This document shows positions 56,882 through 64,000 of a stretch of DNA of 64,000 bases, in pieces; the first letter of the stretch is position 1, and each line of letters opens with the position of its first letter. Under the pieces are notes generated by a model that was not told the DNA's origin, ran no database searches, and worked only from the letters and a program-made list of their open reading frames with translations. Both the position numbers and the translations under genes were made by a program. Source of the stretch: Nitrosophilus labii (GTDB taxonomy: Bacteria > Campylobacterota > Campylobacteria > Campylobacterales > Nitratiruptoraceae). The DNA lies in assembly GCF_014466985.1 (NCBI RefSeq), contig NZ_AP022826.1, positions 1,612,001 to 1,676,000 of the forward strand. Direction: 5' to 3'.

Positions 56882-57000
56882 GGTTTTAAGGGCTTTAGGT
56901 GGTTTACACAGTTTATTTTACAGTCCCTATATTTATATAAATAAAATTTCAAAATATTATAAATTAATTTTCTATAAAATAGATTTGTATATATATAACA

Positions 57001-57058
57001 TCTAACATCATTCATCATTCATCATTAATCACTCATCACTCATCACGACTAACGACTT
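57001..57058. repeat. Period-7 tract encoding the C-terminus of the lolD-like gene
   Basis: On the reverse strand the units AGTCGTT, AGTCGTG, ATGAGTG (twice), ATTAATG and ATGAATG (twice) run in phase. The lolD-like stop codon (57029-57031) lies in the middle, so the last eight or so codons are repeat sequence. Confidence 0.85.
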
Positions 57059-57718
57059 ATTCTCTAATCTATAAACCCTGTCACATCTACGGGCCAATTC
57101 CATATCGTGTGTCACTAAAAAAAGAGCGGCATCGTTTAAATATATATATTCAAACACTTTTTCCATCACTTCATCGGCTGTTTTTTTATCAAGATTTCCC
57201 GTCGGTTCGTCTGCAAATATTATTTTAGGTCTTTTAGTCAAAACTCTGGCAATCGAAACTCTTTGTTGTTCTCCTCCGCTTAGTTCGGTTACTTTTTTGT
57301 AAATCACTTTTTTTATACCAAAACTCTCTATCAGTTCCTTATCAATCTCTTTTTGAGCAAGAAGTGAAGCAACTTTAATATTTTCAAACGCAGTAAATCC
57401 TCTGAAAAGATAATGGGATTGAAATATAATCCCTATTAATTCTCTTCTAATCTTCAATATATTTTTTTGTGTCTCGTTATATATATCTTTGCCAAAAAGA
57501 AAAACTTTTCCTTTTTTTGGTTCCAACAAAGTAGATAATATATGTAAAAGGGTAGATTTTCCGCTTCCACTCACGCCGACAATAGCAATTGATTCTTTGG
57601 GGTTCAAAGTTAAATCAACATTTTCAAAAAGTGGATAATCAAATGAATGGGAGATGCTTGTAGCTTTTAGTAAAAAGGTTGAAGGTTGAAGATTGAAGGT
57701 TGAAGGGTCTGTTCTCAT
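57029..57718 (-). CDS. LolD/MacB-type ABC transporter ATPase with repeat-encoded ends
   Basis: A 229-residue ATPase starting at the ATG preceded by GGAAGAAG; a TTG six codons upstream is less likely. Walker A is GVSGSGKSTLLHIL, the signature TELSGGEQQRVSIARVL and Walker B IIFADEPTGNLD, all typical of LolD/MacB/FtsE ATPases that power lipoprotein release or export. The conserved family start is LLKATSISHSFDYPLFENV; the 15 residues before it (with PSTF twice) and the last residues (SLVVMSDE) are encoded by period-7 repeats. The partner permease is not adjacent. Confidence 0.88.
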   Translation of the reverse strand: MRTDPSTFNLQPSTFLLKATSISHSFDYPLFENVDLTLNPKESIAIVGVSGSGKSTLLHILSTLLEPKKGKVFLFGKDIYNETQKNILKIRRELIGIIFQSHYLFRGFTAFENIKVASLLAQKEIDKELIESFGIKKVIYKKVTELSGGEQQRVSIARVLTKRPKIIFADEPTGNLDKKTADEVMEKVFEYIYLNDAALFLVTHDMELARRCDRVYRLENKSLVVMSDE

Positions 57719-57750
57719 TTTTACTTCTTCCTTCAACCTTCTACCTTTTA
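57672..57750. repeat. Period-7 fold-back repeat over the lolD-like start
   Basis: AAAGGTT, GAAGGTT, GAAGATT, GAAGGTT and GAAGGGT are followed past the start codon by the complement CCTTCAACCTTCTACCTTTT. The same GAAGGTTGAAGATTG words occur upstream of ilvE near 63,495. Confidence 0.85.
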
Positions 57751-57757
57751 CCTTAAA

Positions 57758-58675
57758 TTATTTCATCTGAGCCGCAACTTCAGACGCAAAATCATCTTGT
57801 TTTCTTTCTATTCCTTCACCAAGTTCATATCTTACAAACTGTACGATTTTTGCAGTTCCGCCTGCAGCTTTTGCCGTCTCGTCAAGAATCTGTTTAACAC
57901 TTTTTTTATCATCTTTAACGAACTTTTGTCCCAAAAGAGTATTCTCTTCTACAAACTTTTTGATTTTACCAGGAATGATTTTATCGATAATATTGGTAGG
58001 TTTACCCTCTTTTTCAAGTTGAGCTTTAGCTATCTCTTTCTCTTTTTCTAAAACAGATTCAGGAACAGCGCTTTCATCAAGATATTTTGGATTCATTGCA
58101 GCTATATGCATTGCTATATCTTTTAACAAATCTTTTACAGCTTCGCAAACTTCATCTTTATCGCAAGTAGCCGCAACGATAACTCCTATCTTTCCTCCCA
58201 TATGAATATATCCGTTTACTACTCCGCTTCCTTCTACGCAGATCTTATCAAATCTTCTAACGACGATATTTTCACCAATTTTTGCAATCTCGGCTTTCAT
58301 AAACTCTTCAAACTTAACTCCGTCAATCTCCGTTTGAAGAAGATCCTCTACACTATCTGGCGAAGTTATGTGGATATGTCTTAACGCTTTTTTAACAAGT
58401 TGCTTGAAATTATCGTTTTGTGCGACAAAATCGGTTTCAGAGTTAATTTCACTTATAGTAGCACACTTATAATCATCGCTTATTTCCAACGAAACAGCCC
58501 CTTCACTCGCAACTCTATCAGCCTTTTTAGCAGCTTTTGCTATACCTTTTTTTCTTAATATCTCTACGGCTTTATCCATATCTCCTTGTGCTTCTTGCAA
58601 AGCCTTTTTGCAGTCCATCATTCCTGCACCGGTCATCTCTCTTAGTTTTTTTACCTCTGCAGCAGTTATCGCCAT
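57758..58675 (-). CDS. tsf: Elongation factor Ts
   Basis: A 305-residue EF-Ts. The N-terminal UBA-like domain is [26 protein letters not shown]; the core has NSETDFVAQNDNFKQLV, which inserts into EF-Tu to release GDP. The start codon shares one base with the rpsB stop (TAATG), so the two are translationally coupled. Length is within the family range. Confidence 0.97.
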   Translation of the reverse strand: MAITAAEVKKLREMTGAGMMDCKKALQEAQGDMDKAVEILRKKGIAKAAKKADRVASEGAVSLEISDDYKCATISEINSETDFVAQNDNFKQLVKKALRHIHITSPDSVEDLLQTEIDGVKFEEFMKAEIAKIGENIVVRRFDKICVEGSGVVNGYIHMGGKIGVIVAATCDKDEVCEAVKDLLKDIAMHIAAMNPKYLDESAVPESVLEKEKEIAKAQLEKEGKPTNIIDKIIPGKIKKFVEENTLLGQKFVKDDKKSVKQILDETAKAAGGTAKIVQFVRYELGEGIERKQDDFASEVAAQMK

Positions 58676-59481
58676 TACTTCTCCTCCTCTTGCGTTTCAC
58701 TTGCCTCAGCAGCTGCTTCCTCTTTTACTTCAGCTACAGTCTCTTCGATCTCTTCTTGAGTTACTTTTTCGCTTTCCTCTTCTTCTTCACTCATCTCCTG
58801 AGCTCTAAGCTCTTTTCCTTCTATAATAGCTTCTGCTATCTCTTTACAGAAAAGCTGAATACTTCTAATAGCGTCATCATTTCCCGGAATAGGATAATCG
58901 ATCACATCCGGATCACAGTTAGTATCAAGAGGCGCTACTACTGGAATGCCAAGTTTATTAGCCTCTTTAACCGCAATATGTTCTCTAACGGCATCTACTA
59001 CAAAAAGCATATCGGGAAGTTTTTTCATATCTCTAATACCGCCGAGGAAATTTTCAAGTTTCTCTTTTCTACGCTTTAGCATCAATGCTTCTTTTTTCGT
59101 CAAAAGATCCATTTGGCCGGTTTTTTCCATCTCTTCAATCACTTCTAGTTTTCTAATAGATTTTTTGATTGTATTAAAGTTTGTTAAAGTTCCACCTAGC
59201 CATCTTGAGTTTACGTAAGGCATTTCACACTTTTTAGCATACTCTTCGATAGCGTTTTGGGCCTGTTTTTTAGTTCCCACGAACAAAATAGTCTGTCCCT
59301 CTTTAGCAGCATCTCTTACTATATTGTATGTGTATCTGAAAAATCTAAGAGTCTTTTGCAAGTCAATTATGTGGATATTTTTTCTGATACCGAATATATA
59401 AGGCTTCATCTTCGGATTCCATCTTCTTGTCTGATGACCGAAGTGAACACCACACTCTAATAGATCCTTCATTGTTACCAT
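58675..59481 (-). CDS. rpsB: 30S ribosomal protein S2
   Basis: A 268-residue S2. The core begins [27 protein letters not shown] in outline and contains [11 protein letters not shown] and [12 protein letters not shown]. After about residue 225 comes a strongly acidic tail ([18 protein letters not shown] and on), longer than in E. coli and of unknown use. First gene of the rpsB-tsf operon, behind a clear promoter and a structured leader of about 90 bases. Confidence 0.97.
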   Translation of the reverse strand: MVTMKDLLECGVHFGHQTRRWNPKMKPYIFGIRKNIHIIDLQKTLRFFRYTYNIVRDAAKEGQTILFVGTKKQAQNAIEEYAKKCEMPYVNSRWLGGTLTNFNTIKKSIRKLEVIEEMEKTGQMDLLTKKEALMLKRRKEKLENFLGGIRDMKKLPDMLFVVDAVREHIAVKEANKLGIPVVAPLDTNCDPDVIDYPIPGNDDAIRSIQLFCKEIAEAIIEGKELRAQEMSEEEEESEKVTQEEIEETVAEVKEEAAAEASETQEEEK

Positions 59482-59586
59482 GTTTTCTCCTTGATTATAT
59501 TTGGTTTATGCCTCCGCGCCCCTTAACGGTTATACCGCAACCTTTCAAGGATTGACGCGTGTGTAATAAAAGGCTCGGTGATTATA
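59482..59586 (-). promoter_or_regulatory. rpsB promoter and structured leader
   Basis: A TATAAT box at 59581-59586 starts a transcript with about 93 leader bases. In an AT-rich genome the leader is unusually GC-rich and has paired segments: GCCT with AGGC and CGCG with CGCG at the outer ends, and inner CCTTGAAAGG and CGGTATAACCG hairpins. The layout fits a ribosomal-protein autoregulatory leader in which S2 would bind its own mRNA. No Rfam match is claimed. Confidence 0.5.
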
Positions 59587-59676
59587 CTAAAAAATAGCTT
59601 AATTTTAGCTTTTTTTAAACTAACAAAAAAGTTTGTTCGCAACTGAATTTAAATTTTCCGCTTTGTTTGTCTACGT

Positions 59677-60975
59677 TTAGACTAAGCTTCCTTCAAAAAG
59701 ATGTTGTTCAAACAAAAACTTCTCACCAAAAGCAGGTTTTAGTTCATCTATCCAAGTAGCGTTTTCATCAAACTCTGCAAAGAAAGGAACTCCTACCAAA
59801 TCAGGATTTTTGGCCTGAATCATACTAAGTATAAAAACCTTTTTTCCATTAACTTCCGCAGCACCTTGCAAGCAGATCTTACCCGGACTTGCCGACATAC
59901 TAGGACCTCTAACCGTTCTAGCAATCCCGCTTACTTTACTGTAAGCTTCTTTATATATTTTCCAAGCCCTATAAAGCGGAACCCCAAAATAGTGCTGTGC
60001 TCCAGTATCTCTTGCCATAAACATATAATAAGGTATCATTCCCATTTGTACCTGAAGTTTCCACATCTTTTCCCATACTTCTACGCTGTCGTTTATATGT
60101 CTTAAAATCGGAGACTGCGTTCTAATGACCGCGCCTGTATCTATAATCTTTTCAACGGCCTCTTTTACTTCCTCCGTTTCGAGCTCTTTATAGTGGTTGA
60201 ATTGTGCCATAAACGCTACGTGATATCCCGCATTTTTTATCTCTTTAAACAGATTTAAGAGATCTTTGCTATCTTTGTCTTTTGTAAATCTATACGGCCA
60301 AAAACCTAATGTTTTAGTTCCAAATCTTATATTTTTCAAATGAGGAATTTTAGCTTTTAAAATAGGTTCAACATAACTTCGTAAAAGTTTTGTTCCCATT
60401 ATTAAAGGATCACCACCGGTAAAGATTATATCCGTTATTTCAGGATGAGCTTTGACATACTCTATTAAAACTTCAACCTCTTTGGAAGCAAATTTAAGAT
60501 CTTCCATGCCAACAAATTGGGGCCATCTAAAACAGAAACTACAGTATGAATGGCAGGTTTGTCCCTGTTTAGGAAAAAACAGAATCGTCTCTTTATATTT
60601 GTGCTGAGAACCCTCTAACTTTTTTCCGTTTATCTCAGGAACGTTTGAAAGCTGATCCGCAGGATGTGGATTTAAAGAGAGTCTTATTTCATTTACTAAG
60701 TTTTTAAGCTTTTTTACATCACCATCTTTCAAAGCTGTTTTAACTCTCTCATAGTCATCAGGCAAAAGCATATCTTTATGAGGAAACGTCAATCTAAAGA
60801 TGGGATCATCTTTATAATCATCCCAGTCAATAAGTTTTTCTATCACATAATTATCTACTTTAAACGGGAAAACCTGCGAAACTATCTCTATATCTTTTAT
60901 CTCTTCTTCACTTAGGTACGTTTGAATTTGTGGTATTTTTTTAAAACTTTTTACATTATAACTTCTATACTCCAA
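59677..60975 (-). CDS. KamA-family radical SAM aminomutase
   Basis: A 432-residue protein of the lysine 2,3-aminomutase family. The cluster motif CHSYCSFCFRWPQF (CxxxCxxC) lies near residue 140; TDIIFTGGDPLIM is the SAM-binding GGDP; SPGKICLQGAAEV near residue 365 has the lysine candidate for PLP. It lacks the C-terminal zinc cysteines of the clostridial enzyme. The substrate could be lysine (beta-lysine for osmotic balance) or another amino acid; no ablB-type acetyltransferase is in the neighbourhood. It lies three bases after bcp. Confidence 0.82.
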   Translation of the reverse strand: MEYRSYNVKSFKKIPQIQTYLSEEEIKDIEIVSQVFPFKVDNYVIEKLIDWDDYKDDPIFRLTFPHKDMLLPDDYERVKTALKDGDVKKLKNLVNEIRLSLNPHPADQLSNVPEINGKKLEGSQHKYKETILFFPKQGQTCHSYCSFCFRWPQFVGMEDLKFASKEVEVLIEYVKAHPEITDIIFTGGDPLIMGTKLLRSYVEPILKAKIPHLKNIRFGTKTLGFWPYRFTKDKDSKDLLNLFKEIKNAGYHVAFMAQFNHYKELETEEVKEAVEKIIDTGAVIRTQSPILRHINDSVEVWEKMWKLQVQMGMIPYYMFMARDTGAQHYFGVPLYRAWKIYKEAYSKVSGIARTVRGPSMSASPGKICLQGAAEVNGKKVFILSMIQAKNPDLVGVPFFAEFDENATWIDELKPAFGEKFLFEQHLFEGSLV

Positions 60976-60978
60976 TTT

Positions 60979-61449
60979 TCACACCTCCTTTAGCTCTTTT
61001 AATCTCTCTTTAACTTTCTCTACATGACCTTTTACTCTAACTTTTGGCCAAATATAAGCGATATTTCCGTTTGGATCTATCAAATATGTAGTTCTTATAA
61101 CTCCTTCATACTCTTTACCATACATCTTCTTTTTACCCCATGCCCCATAAGCTTTTAAAACCTTTTTTTCTTCATCGCAAAGTAGTGTAATTTTAAGTCC
61201 TTTTTTCTCTATAAACTTTCTATGGCTTTCGCAAGAATCGGGACTAACTCCTAAAATTACAGCATCAAGAGCCTCAAACTCTTCAAACTCGTTTGTAAAA
61301 TCGCAAGCTTCAGTAGTACATCCTGGAGTATTGTCTTTTGGATAAAAGTATAAAACTATCCATTTTCCTTTTAAATCTTTAAGACAAATCTCTACTTCAT
61401 CTTGATTTTTCAAACAAAAATCTGGGGCTTTTTGACCTATTTCAAGCAT
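60979..61449 (-). CDS. bcp: Thioredoxin-dependent peroxiredoxin (Bcp/PrxQ)
   Basis: A 156-residue peroxiredoxin. The peroxidatic and resolving cysteines are spaced as in PrxQ: YPKDNTPGCTTEACDFTNEF. KVLKAYGAWGKKKMYGKEYEGVIRTTYLIDPNG is the conserved second half. It reduces hydrogen peroxide and organic peroxides with thioredoxin. It is in a run with the DUF523, kamA-like and aldehyde dehydrogenase genes. Confidence 0.95.
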   Translation of the reverse strand: MLEIGQKAPDFCLKNQDEVEICLKDLKGKWIVLYFYPKDNTPGCTTEACDFTNEFEEFEALDAVILGVSPDSCESHRKFIEKKGLKITLLCDEEKKVLKAYGAWGKKKMYGKEYEGVIRTTYLIDPNGNIAYIWPKVRVKGHVEKVKERLKELKEV

Positions 61450-61479
61450 ATATTCTCCTTGTAATTGTTTAAGATAACA

Positions 61480-61902
61480 CTATCTTTCGATAAACTTTGC
61501 TCTTTTATACCAAATTTTTAATTTTTTTGTAAAGACCCCAGTTGCAGTCTGGTTTAGAAGGTTGCAATCTTCATCATACACTTTCGCGCTACAAAGAGCA
61601 CAACTAGGCGACTTTGACTTTAAATAGAATATTTTTATATCCGGATATGCCACAAAAAATCTTTTTGCTTCATTTTCCAAAAGAGGAGTATAGTCTTTAG
61701 AAGTTTCACTCCCTATAGCTTTTATTCCATATTTAGTTTCAAAAAGATCTATACTTTCTCTAGGAGCACCTAAAATATTGACTTCCGGACAAAAAGGAGC
61801 GATTCTAGTGCATTCAATATTTTTCAAAAGCTCCTCGTCCCTTTTGTCTCCTCCGTCATATCTGCAGTTTAGTCCCAATAAACAGGCACTAACGGCAATC
61901 AT
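61480..61902 (-). CDS. DUF523 protein
   Basis: A 140-residue protein with the DUF523 signature SACLLGLNCRYDGG at its N-terminus, CPEVNILGAPRESI in the middle and KSPSCALCSAKVYDE near residue 105. The conserved cysteines suggest metal or cluster binding, or a thiol chemistry. Some relatives are fused to or lie beside DUF1722. Function is not known. Confidence 0.88.
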   Translation of the reverse strand: MIAVSACLLGLNCRYDGGDKRDEELLKNIECTRIAPFCPEVNILGAPRESIDLFETKYGIKAIGSETSKDYTPLLENEAKRFFVAYPDIKIFYLKSKSPSCALCSAKVYDEDCNLLNQTATGVFTKKLKIWYKRAKFIER

Positions 61903-61935
61903 CGACTACCTTTTAATTTAAATCGATAAACATTT

Positions 61936-63354
61936 CTATAAAATCACCACAGATTTTATCTCCGTAAACTCCTCAATGGCAAACTTTGGTCCTTCTCGTC
62001 CAATCCCTGAAAGTTTAACGCCTCCATACGGCTGTATATCAAATCTAAGTGTAGGTATATCATTTATTACAACACCGCCTGCTTCGGCATCGTCGATAAA
62101 TCTTTTAGTCAAACCTAGATCATTTGTAAAAATCGAAAACTGTAATCCATAAGGTGAATCGTTCATCTTTTTTATAGCCTCATCGTAGTTTTTAACTTTA
62201 ACCAAACTTACAATAGGAGCAAAAACCTCTTCACAAACTATCTTCATATCATCAGTTACATCGGCTAATATTGCCGGATAAAAATACCTACCTTCCCTTT
62301 TTGGAGGCAAAATTGCTCTAGCACCGGCTTCAATAGCACTATTTACCCAGTTTTGGGCTCTAATCGCCGCATCTTCGTTTATCAAAGGCCCCATAAAAGT
62401 ATCCGGTTCATAAGGATCGCCAACTTTTAGTTTTGAAGTCTCAGTAGCTAGTTTTTGCGCAAACTCCTCATAAATATCCTCGTGAACATAAATTCTTTGA
62501 AGGCTTATACAAACTTGACCGCTATTTACGAACGCTCCAACAGCACATCTACTAGCCGCATAAGATAGATCCGCACTTTTATCTATAAAAGTTGCCGCAT
62601 TTCCTCCTAATTCTAAACTTATCTTTTTAATACCAGCGCTTTTAGTAATAATCTCTCCAACTTGAACGCTTCCCGTAAAACTTATCTTTCTTGGTATATC
62701 GCTTGTAACTAACGCGCTTCCAACTTCGGCGTCTCCATATACGACACTTAGCATATCAGCAATCGCATATTCGCTTTCAATAAATGTTTTAGCTAAAAGG
62801 TATCCCGTATATGGGGCTTCAGGCGTGGGTTTAAAAACAACGCTGTTTCCCGCAACTAATGCTGGTCCTAGTTTATGAGCCGCTAAATTTAGAGGAAAGT
62901 TAAAAGGTGTAATGGCAACCACTACGCCTACAGGAACTCTTTTATAAAAAGCCACACTTTTTTTACCGCTTGAAGTCGCGTCCGTATTTATGGTCTCTCC
63001 TACTAGATTAACGGCCGCTTCAGCGCTTAACTCCAATGTTTCAACGCACCTATCAACCTCTACTCTACTAAAAGTTATAGGTTTTCCTACCTCTTTTGTT
63101 ATTGCTAAAGCGAATTCTTCTTTATCCTCTTTTATCTTTTTAGCCACATCTTTGATCCATTCTACTCTTTTAGCAAGAGTAAACTCTTTACTTTTTTCAA
63201 AAGCATCTTTGGCAATTTTTAAAGCTTTCTTGGCATCTTCAGCACTACACTTAGGAAAAATAGTAACAACTTGGTCGTTAAAAGGACTTTTTATCTCCCC
63301 TTTCTCCTCCTTACTCACCGGTACAGAACCATAATATATCTTTGCTTCTTGCAT
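61936..63354 (-). CDS. NAD(P)-dependent aldehyde dehydrogenase
   Basis: A 472-residue ALDH. The cofactor region is ITPFNFPLNLAAHKLGPALVAGNSVVFKP, the general base Glu is in ISLELGGNAATFID, and the catalytic Cys is in FVNSGQVCISLQRIYV. The GNSVVFKP/ELGGNA pattern and length fit the succinate-semialdehyde/lactaldehyde/GapN branch. The substrate is uncertain. Divergent from ilvE. Confidence 0.92.
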   Translation of the reverse strand: MQEAKIYYGSVPVSKEEKGEIKSPFNDQVVTIFPKCSAEDAKKALKIAKDAFEKSKEFTLAKRVEWIKDVAKKIKEDKEEFALAITKEVGKPITFSRVEVDRCVETLELSAEAAVNLVGETINTDATSSGKKSVAFYKRVPVGVVVAITPFNFPLNLAAHKLGPALVAGNSVVFKPTPEAPYTGYLLAKTFIESEYAIADMLSVVYGDAEVGSALVTSDIPRKISFTGSVQVGEIITKSAGIKKISLELGGNAATFIDKSADLSYAASRCAVGAFVNSGQVCISLQRIYVHEDIYEEFAQKLATETSKLKVGDPYEPDTFMGPLINEDAAIRAQNWVNSAIEAGARAILPPKREGRYFYPAILADVTDDMKIVCEEVFAPIVSLVKVKNYDEAIKKMNDSPYGLQFSIFTNDLGLTKRFIDDAEAGGVVINDIPTLRFDIQPYGGVKLSGIGREGPKFAIEEFTEIKSVVIL

Positions 63355-63450
63355 TACATACCCCTCTTCTGTTCGTTAAAATAATTAAAATTAATGCGTA
63401 ATTAAATAGTTTTAATTACTTAACAACAAATTACTATCTATTTTAACCAT

Positions 63451-63458
63451 ATTATAAT
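63451..63458. promoter_or_regulatory. Shared -10 region between the aldehyde dehydrogenase and ilvE
   Basis: ATTATAAT reads TATAAT on both strands with a two-base offset, about 97 bases before each gene, and could serve divergent promoters. Confidence 0.35.
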
Positions 63459-63485
63459 TTAATCAATATTTTGATAGACTTAAGC

Positions 63486-63531
63486 CCACTTTTAAGGTTG
63501 AAGATTGAAGGTTGAGATCTCAATCTTCTCC
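63486..63531. repeat. Period-7 fold-back repeat upstream of ilvE
   Basis: AAGGTTG, AAGATTG and AAGGTTG units are followed at once by CTCAATCTTCTCCTT. The centre TTGAGATCTCAA is a perfect palindrome and extends by GAAG/CTTC with one G-T pair. Same words as the lolD-like tract. Confidence 0.75.
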
Positions 63532-63561
63532 TTTTACTTTAAAAAAATCATGGAGAAATGG

Positions 63562-64000
63562 ATGGAAAAAGCGAAATATATCTGGATGGATGGAGATTTT
63601 GTTGAGTGGGATGAGGCAAAAGTTCACGTTCTAACACACACTCTGCATTATGGAAACGGGGTTTTTGAAGGAACAAGAGCCTATAAAACCGATAATGGAC
63701 TTGCGATTTTTAGATTAAAAGATCATACAAAAAGGCTTTTGAACTCCGCAAAAATAACGGTTATAAAATGCCCATATACATTAGAAGAACTAGAGAGAGC
63801 ACAGATAGAGCTTTTAAGAAAGAACGATTTTAAATCAAATGTTTATATAAGACCTCTAATATATCTTGGTTATGGAATAATGGGACTCTATCACGTAAAA
63901 GCGCCGGTAAATGTAGCAATCGCCGCTTGGGAGTGGGGAAGCTATCTTGGAGATGATGGACTTGAAAATGGTATTAGAGTAAAAATCAGTTCATTTACTA
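63562..64000 (+). CDS. ilvE: Branched-chain amino acid aminotransferase (3' end beyond window)
   Basis: The first 146 codons of a fold-type IV PLP aminotransferase, starting at the ATG six bases after GGAG. KYIWMDGDFVEWDEAKVHVLTH, HYGNGVFEGTRAY, FRLKDHTKRLLNSAKI and YIRPLIYLGYGIMGL are IlvE hallmarks, and AAWEWGSYLGDDGLENGIRV continues the family pattern. It transfers amino groups between glutamate and branched-chain 2-oxoacids. The catalytic lysine lies just past the window. Confidence 0.95.
   Translation, partial: MEKAKYIWMDGDFVEWDEAKVHVLTHTLHYGNGVFEGTRAYKTDNGLAIFRLKDHTKRLLNSAKITVIKCPYTLEELERAQIELLRKNDFKSNVYIRPLIYLGYGIMGLYHVKAPVNVAIAAWEWGSYLGDDGLENGIRVKISSFT

Larger units (their letters stand above)
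55592..56927 (+). mobile_element. IS256-family insertion sequence, right copy
   Basis: A 1,336-bp element in opposite orientation to the left copy. It is flanked by a perfect 8-bp target duplication, TATATTTA (55584-55591 and 56928-56935), so it arrived by ordinary transposition and has not since been exchanged by recombination. Left terminal repeat GGGAGTGTAAATATAACTG; right terminal repeat, read inwards, GGGACTGTAAAATAAACTG. The intact duplication suggests it is the younger insertion. Confidence 0.95.

Noticed and set aside
49543-56927. Composite transposon carrying cargo between two IS256-type copies
   Set aside because: The genes between (rsfS, argS, tatA, gmk, polyE, nucT) are core genes in an order shared with Helicobacter, and each IS has its own target duplication.

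Overview
The window is a contiguous AT-rich chromosome segment from a member of the Campylobacterota (former Epsilonproteobacteria). Support comes from gene content and from gene orders that I know from Helicobacter and Campylobacter: argS-tatA-gmk-polyE-nucT, miaB next to an HP0268-type gene, rpe next to dnaQ, and gapA-pgk-tpiA-fabI running away from nadD. A sulfide:quinone oxidoreductase, two carbonic anhydrase-type proteins, polyphosphate kinase and a Campylobacter-type porin fit a sulfur-oxidising, CO2-fixing relative from vents or sediments rather than an animal pathogen. I cannot name the genus from the sequence alone.

Layout. 1-10 kb: a comEC fragment, dnaB, ispG, a VapBC toxin-antitoxin pair, priA, a three-gene ABC export operon with an unusually short ATPase, two pseudopilins and a pair of small coiled-coil proteins. 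10-20 kb: uvrB, a Na/Pi cotransporter homologue, beta-carbonic anhydrase, ppk, a gamma-carbonic-anhydrase-like protein, sqr, a 57-residue conserved-looking protein, and a membrane protein whose N-terminal domain is a peptide deformylase that has lost its metal site. 20-33 kb: an SLC1-type symporter, dnaQ-trpF-rpe, rpmB, argJ, a DUF465 gene, gpmI-fabG-acpP-fabF-accA, mraY-murD and tRNA-Phe. 33-45 kb: a diguanylate cyclase, rimO, tilS, PilN/PilO-like assembly proteins, a DUF374 acyltransferase, miaB, the HP0268 family gene, nusA, an orphan OppB-type permease, a small secreted protein and a major porin. 45-64 kb: fabI-tpiA-pgk-gapA, nadD, two inverted near-identical IS256-type elements (1,336 bp each) bracketing rsfS, argS, tatA, gmk, polyE and nucT, then lolD-like, tsf-rpsB, a KamA-type radical SAM enzyme, bcp, a DUF523 gene, an aldehyde dehydrogenase and the start of ilvE.

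The most unusual feature is a dispersed family of short degenerate tandem repeats with a period of seven bases. About a dozen clear loci and a few weaker ones lie between otherwise ordinary housekeeping genes. Their words differ from locus to locus (GGAGTAT, CATCACT, GAAGGTT, TTAGTCG, AAGTGTT and others), but several words recur at distant loci, and many loci fold back on themselves because the second half is roughly the reverse complement of the first. At a few places the repeat runs into coding sequence: both ends of the lolD-like ORF, the N-terminal extension of murD, the last codons of nadD and rsfS, and possibly the inter-domain linker of priA.

Genes for DNA uptake and type II/IV pilus-like assembly (comEC, two pseudopilins, PilN/PilO-like proteins, nucT) are scattered over the window, which suggests a competent organism. 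Promoters are recognised mainly by TATAAT -10 boxes; -35 boxes are not obvious.
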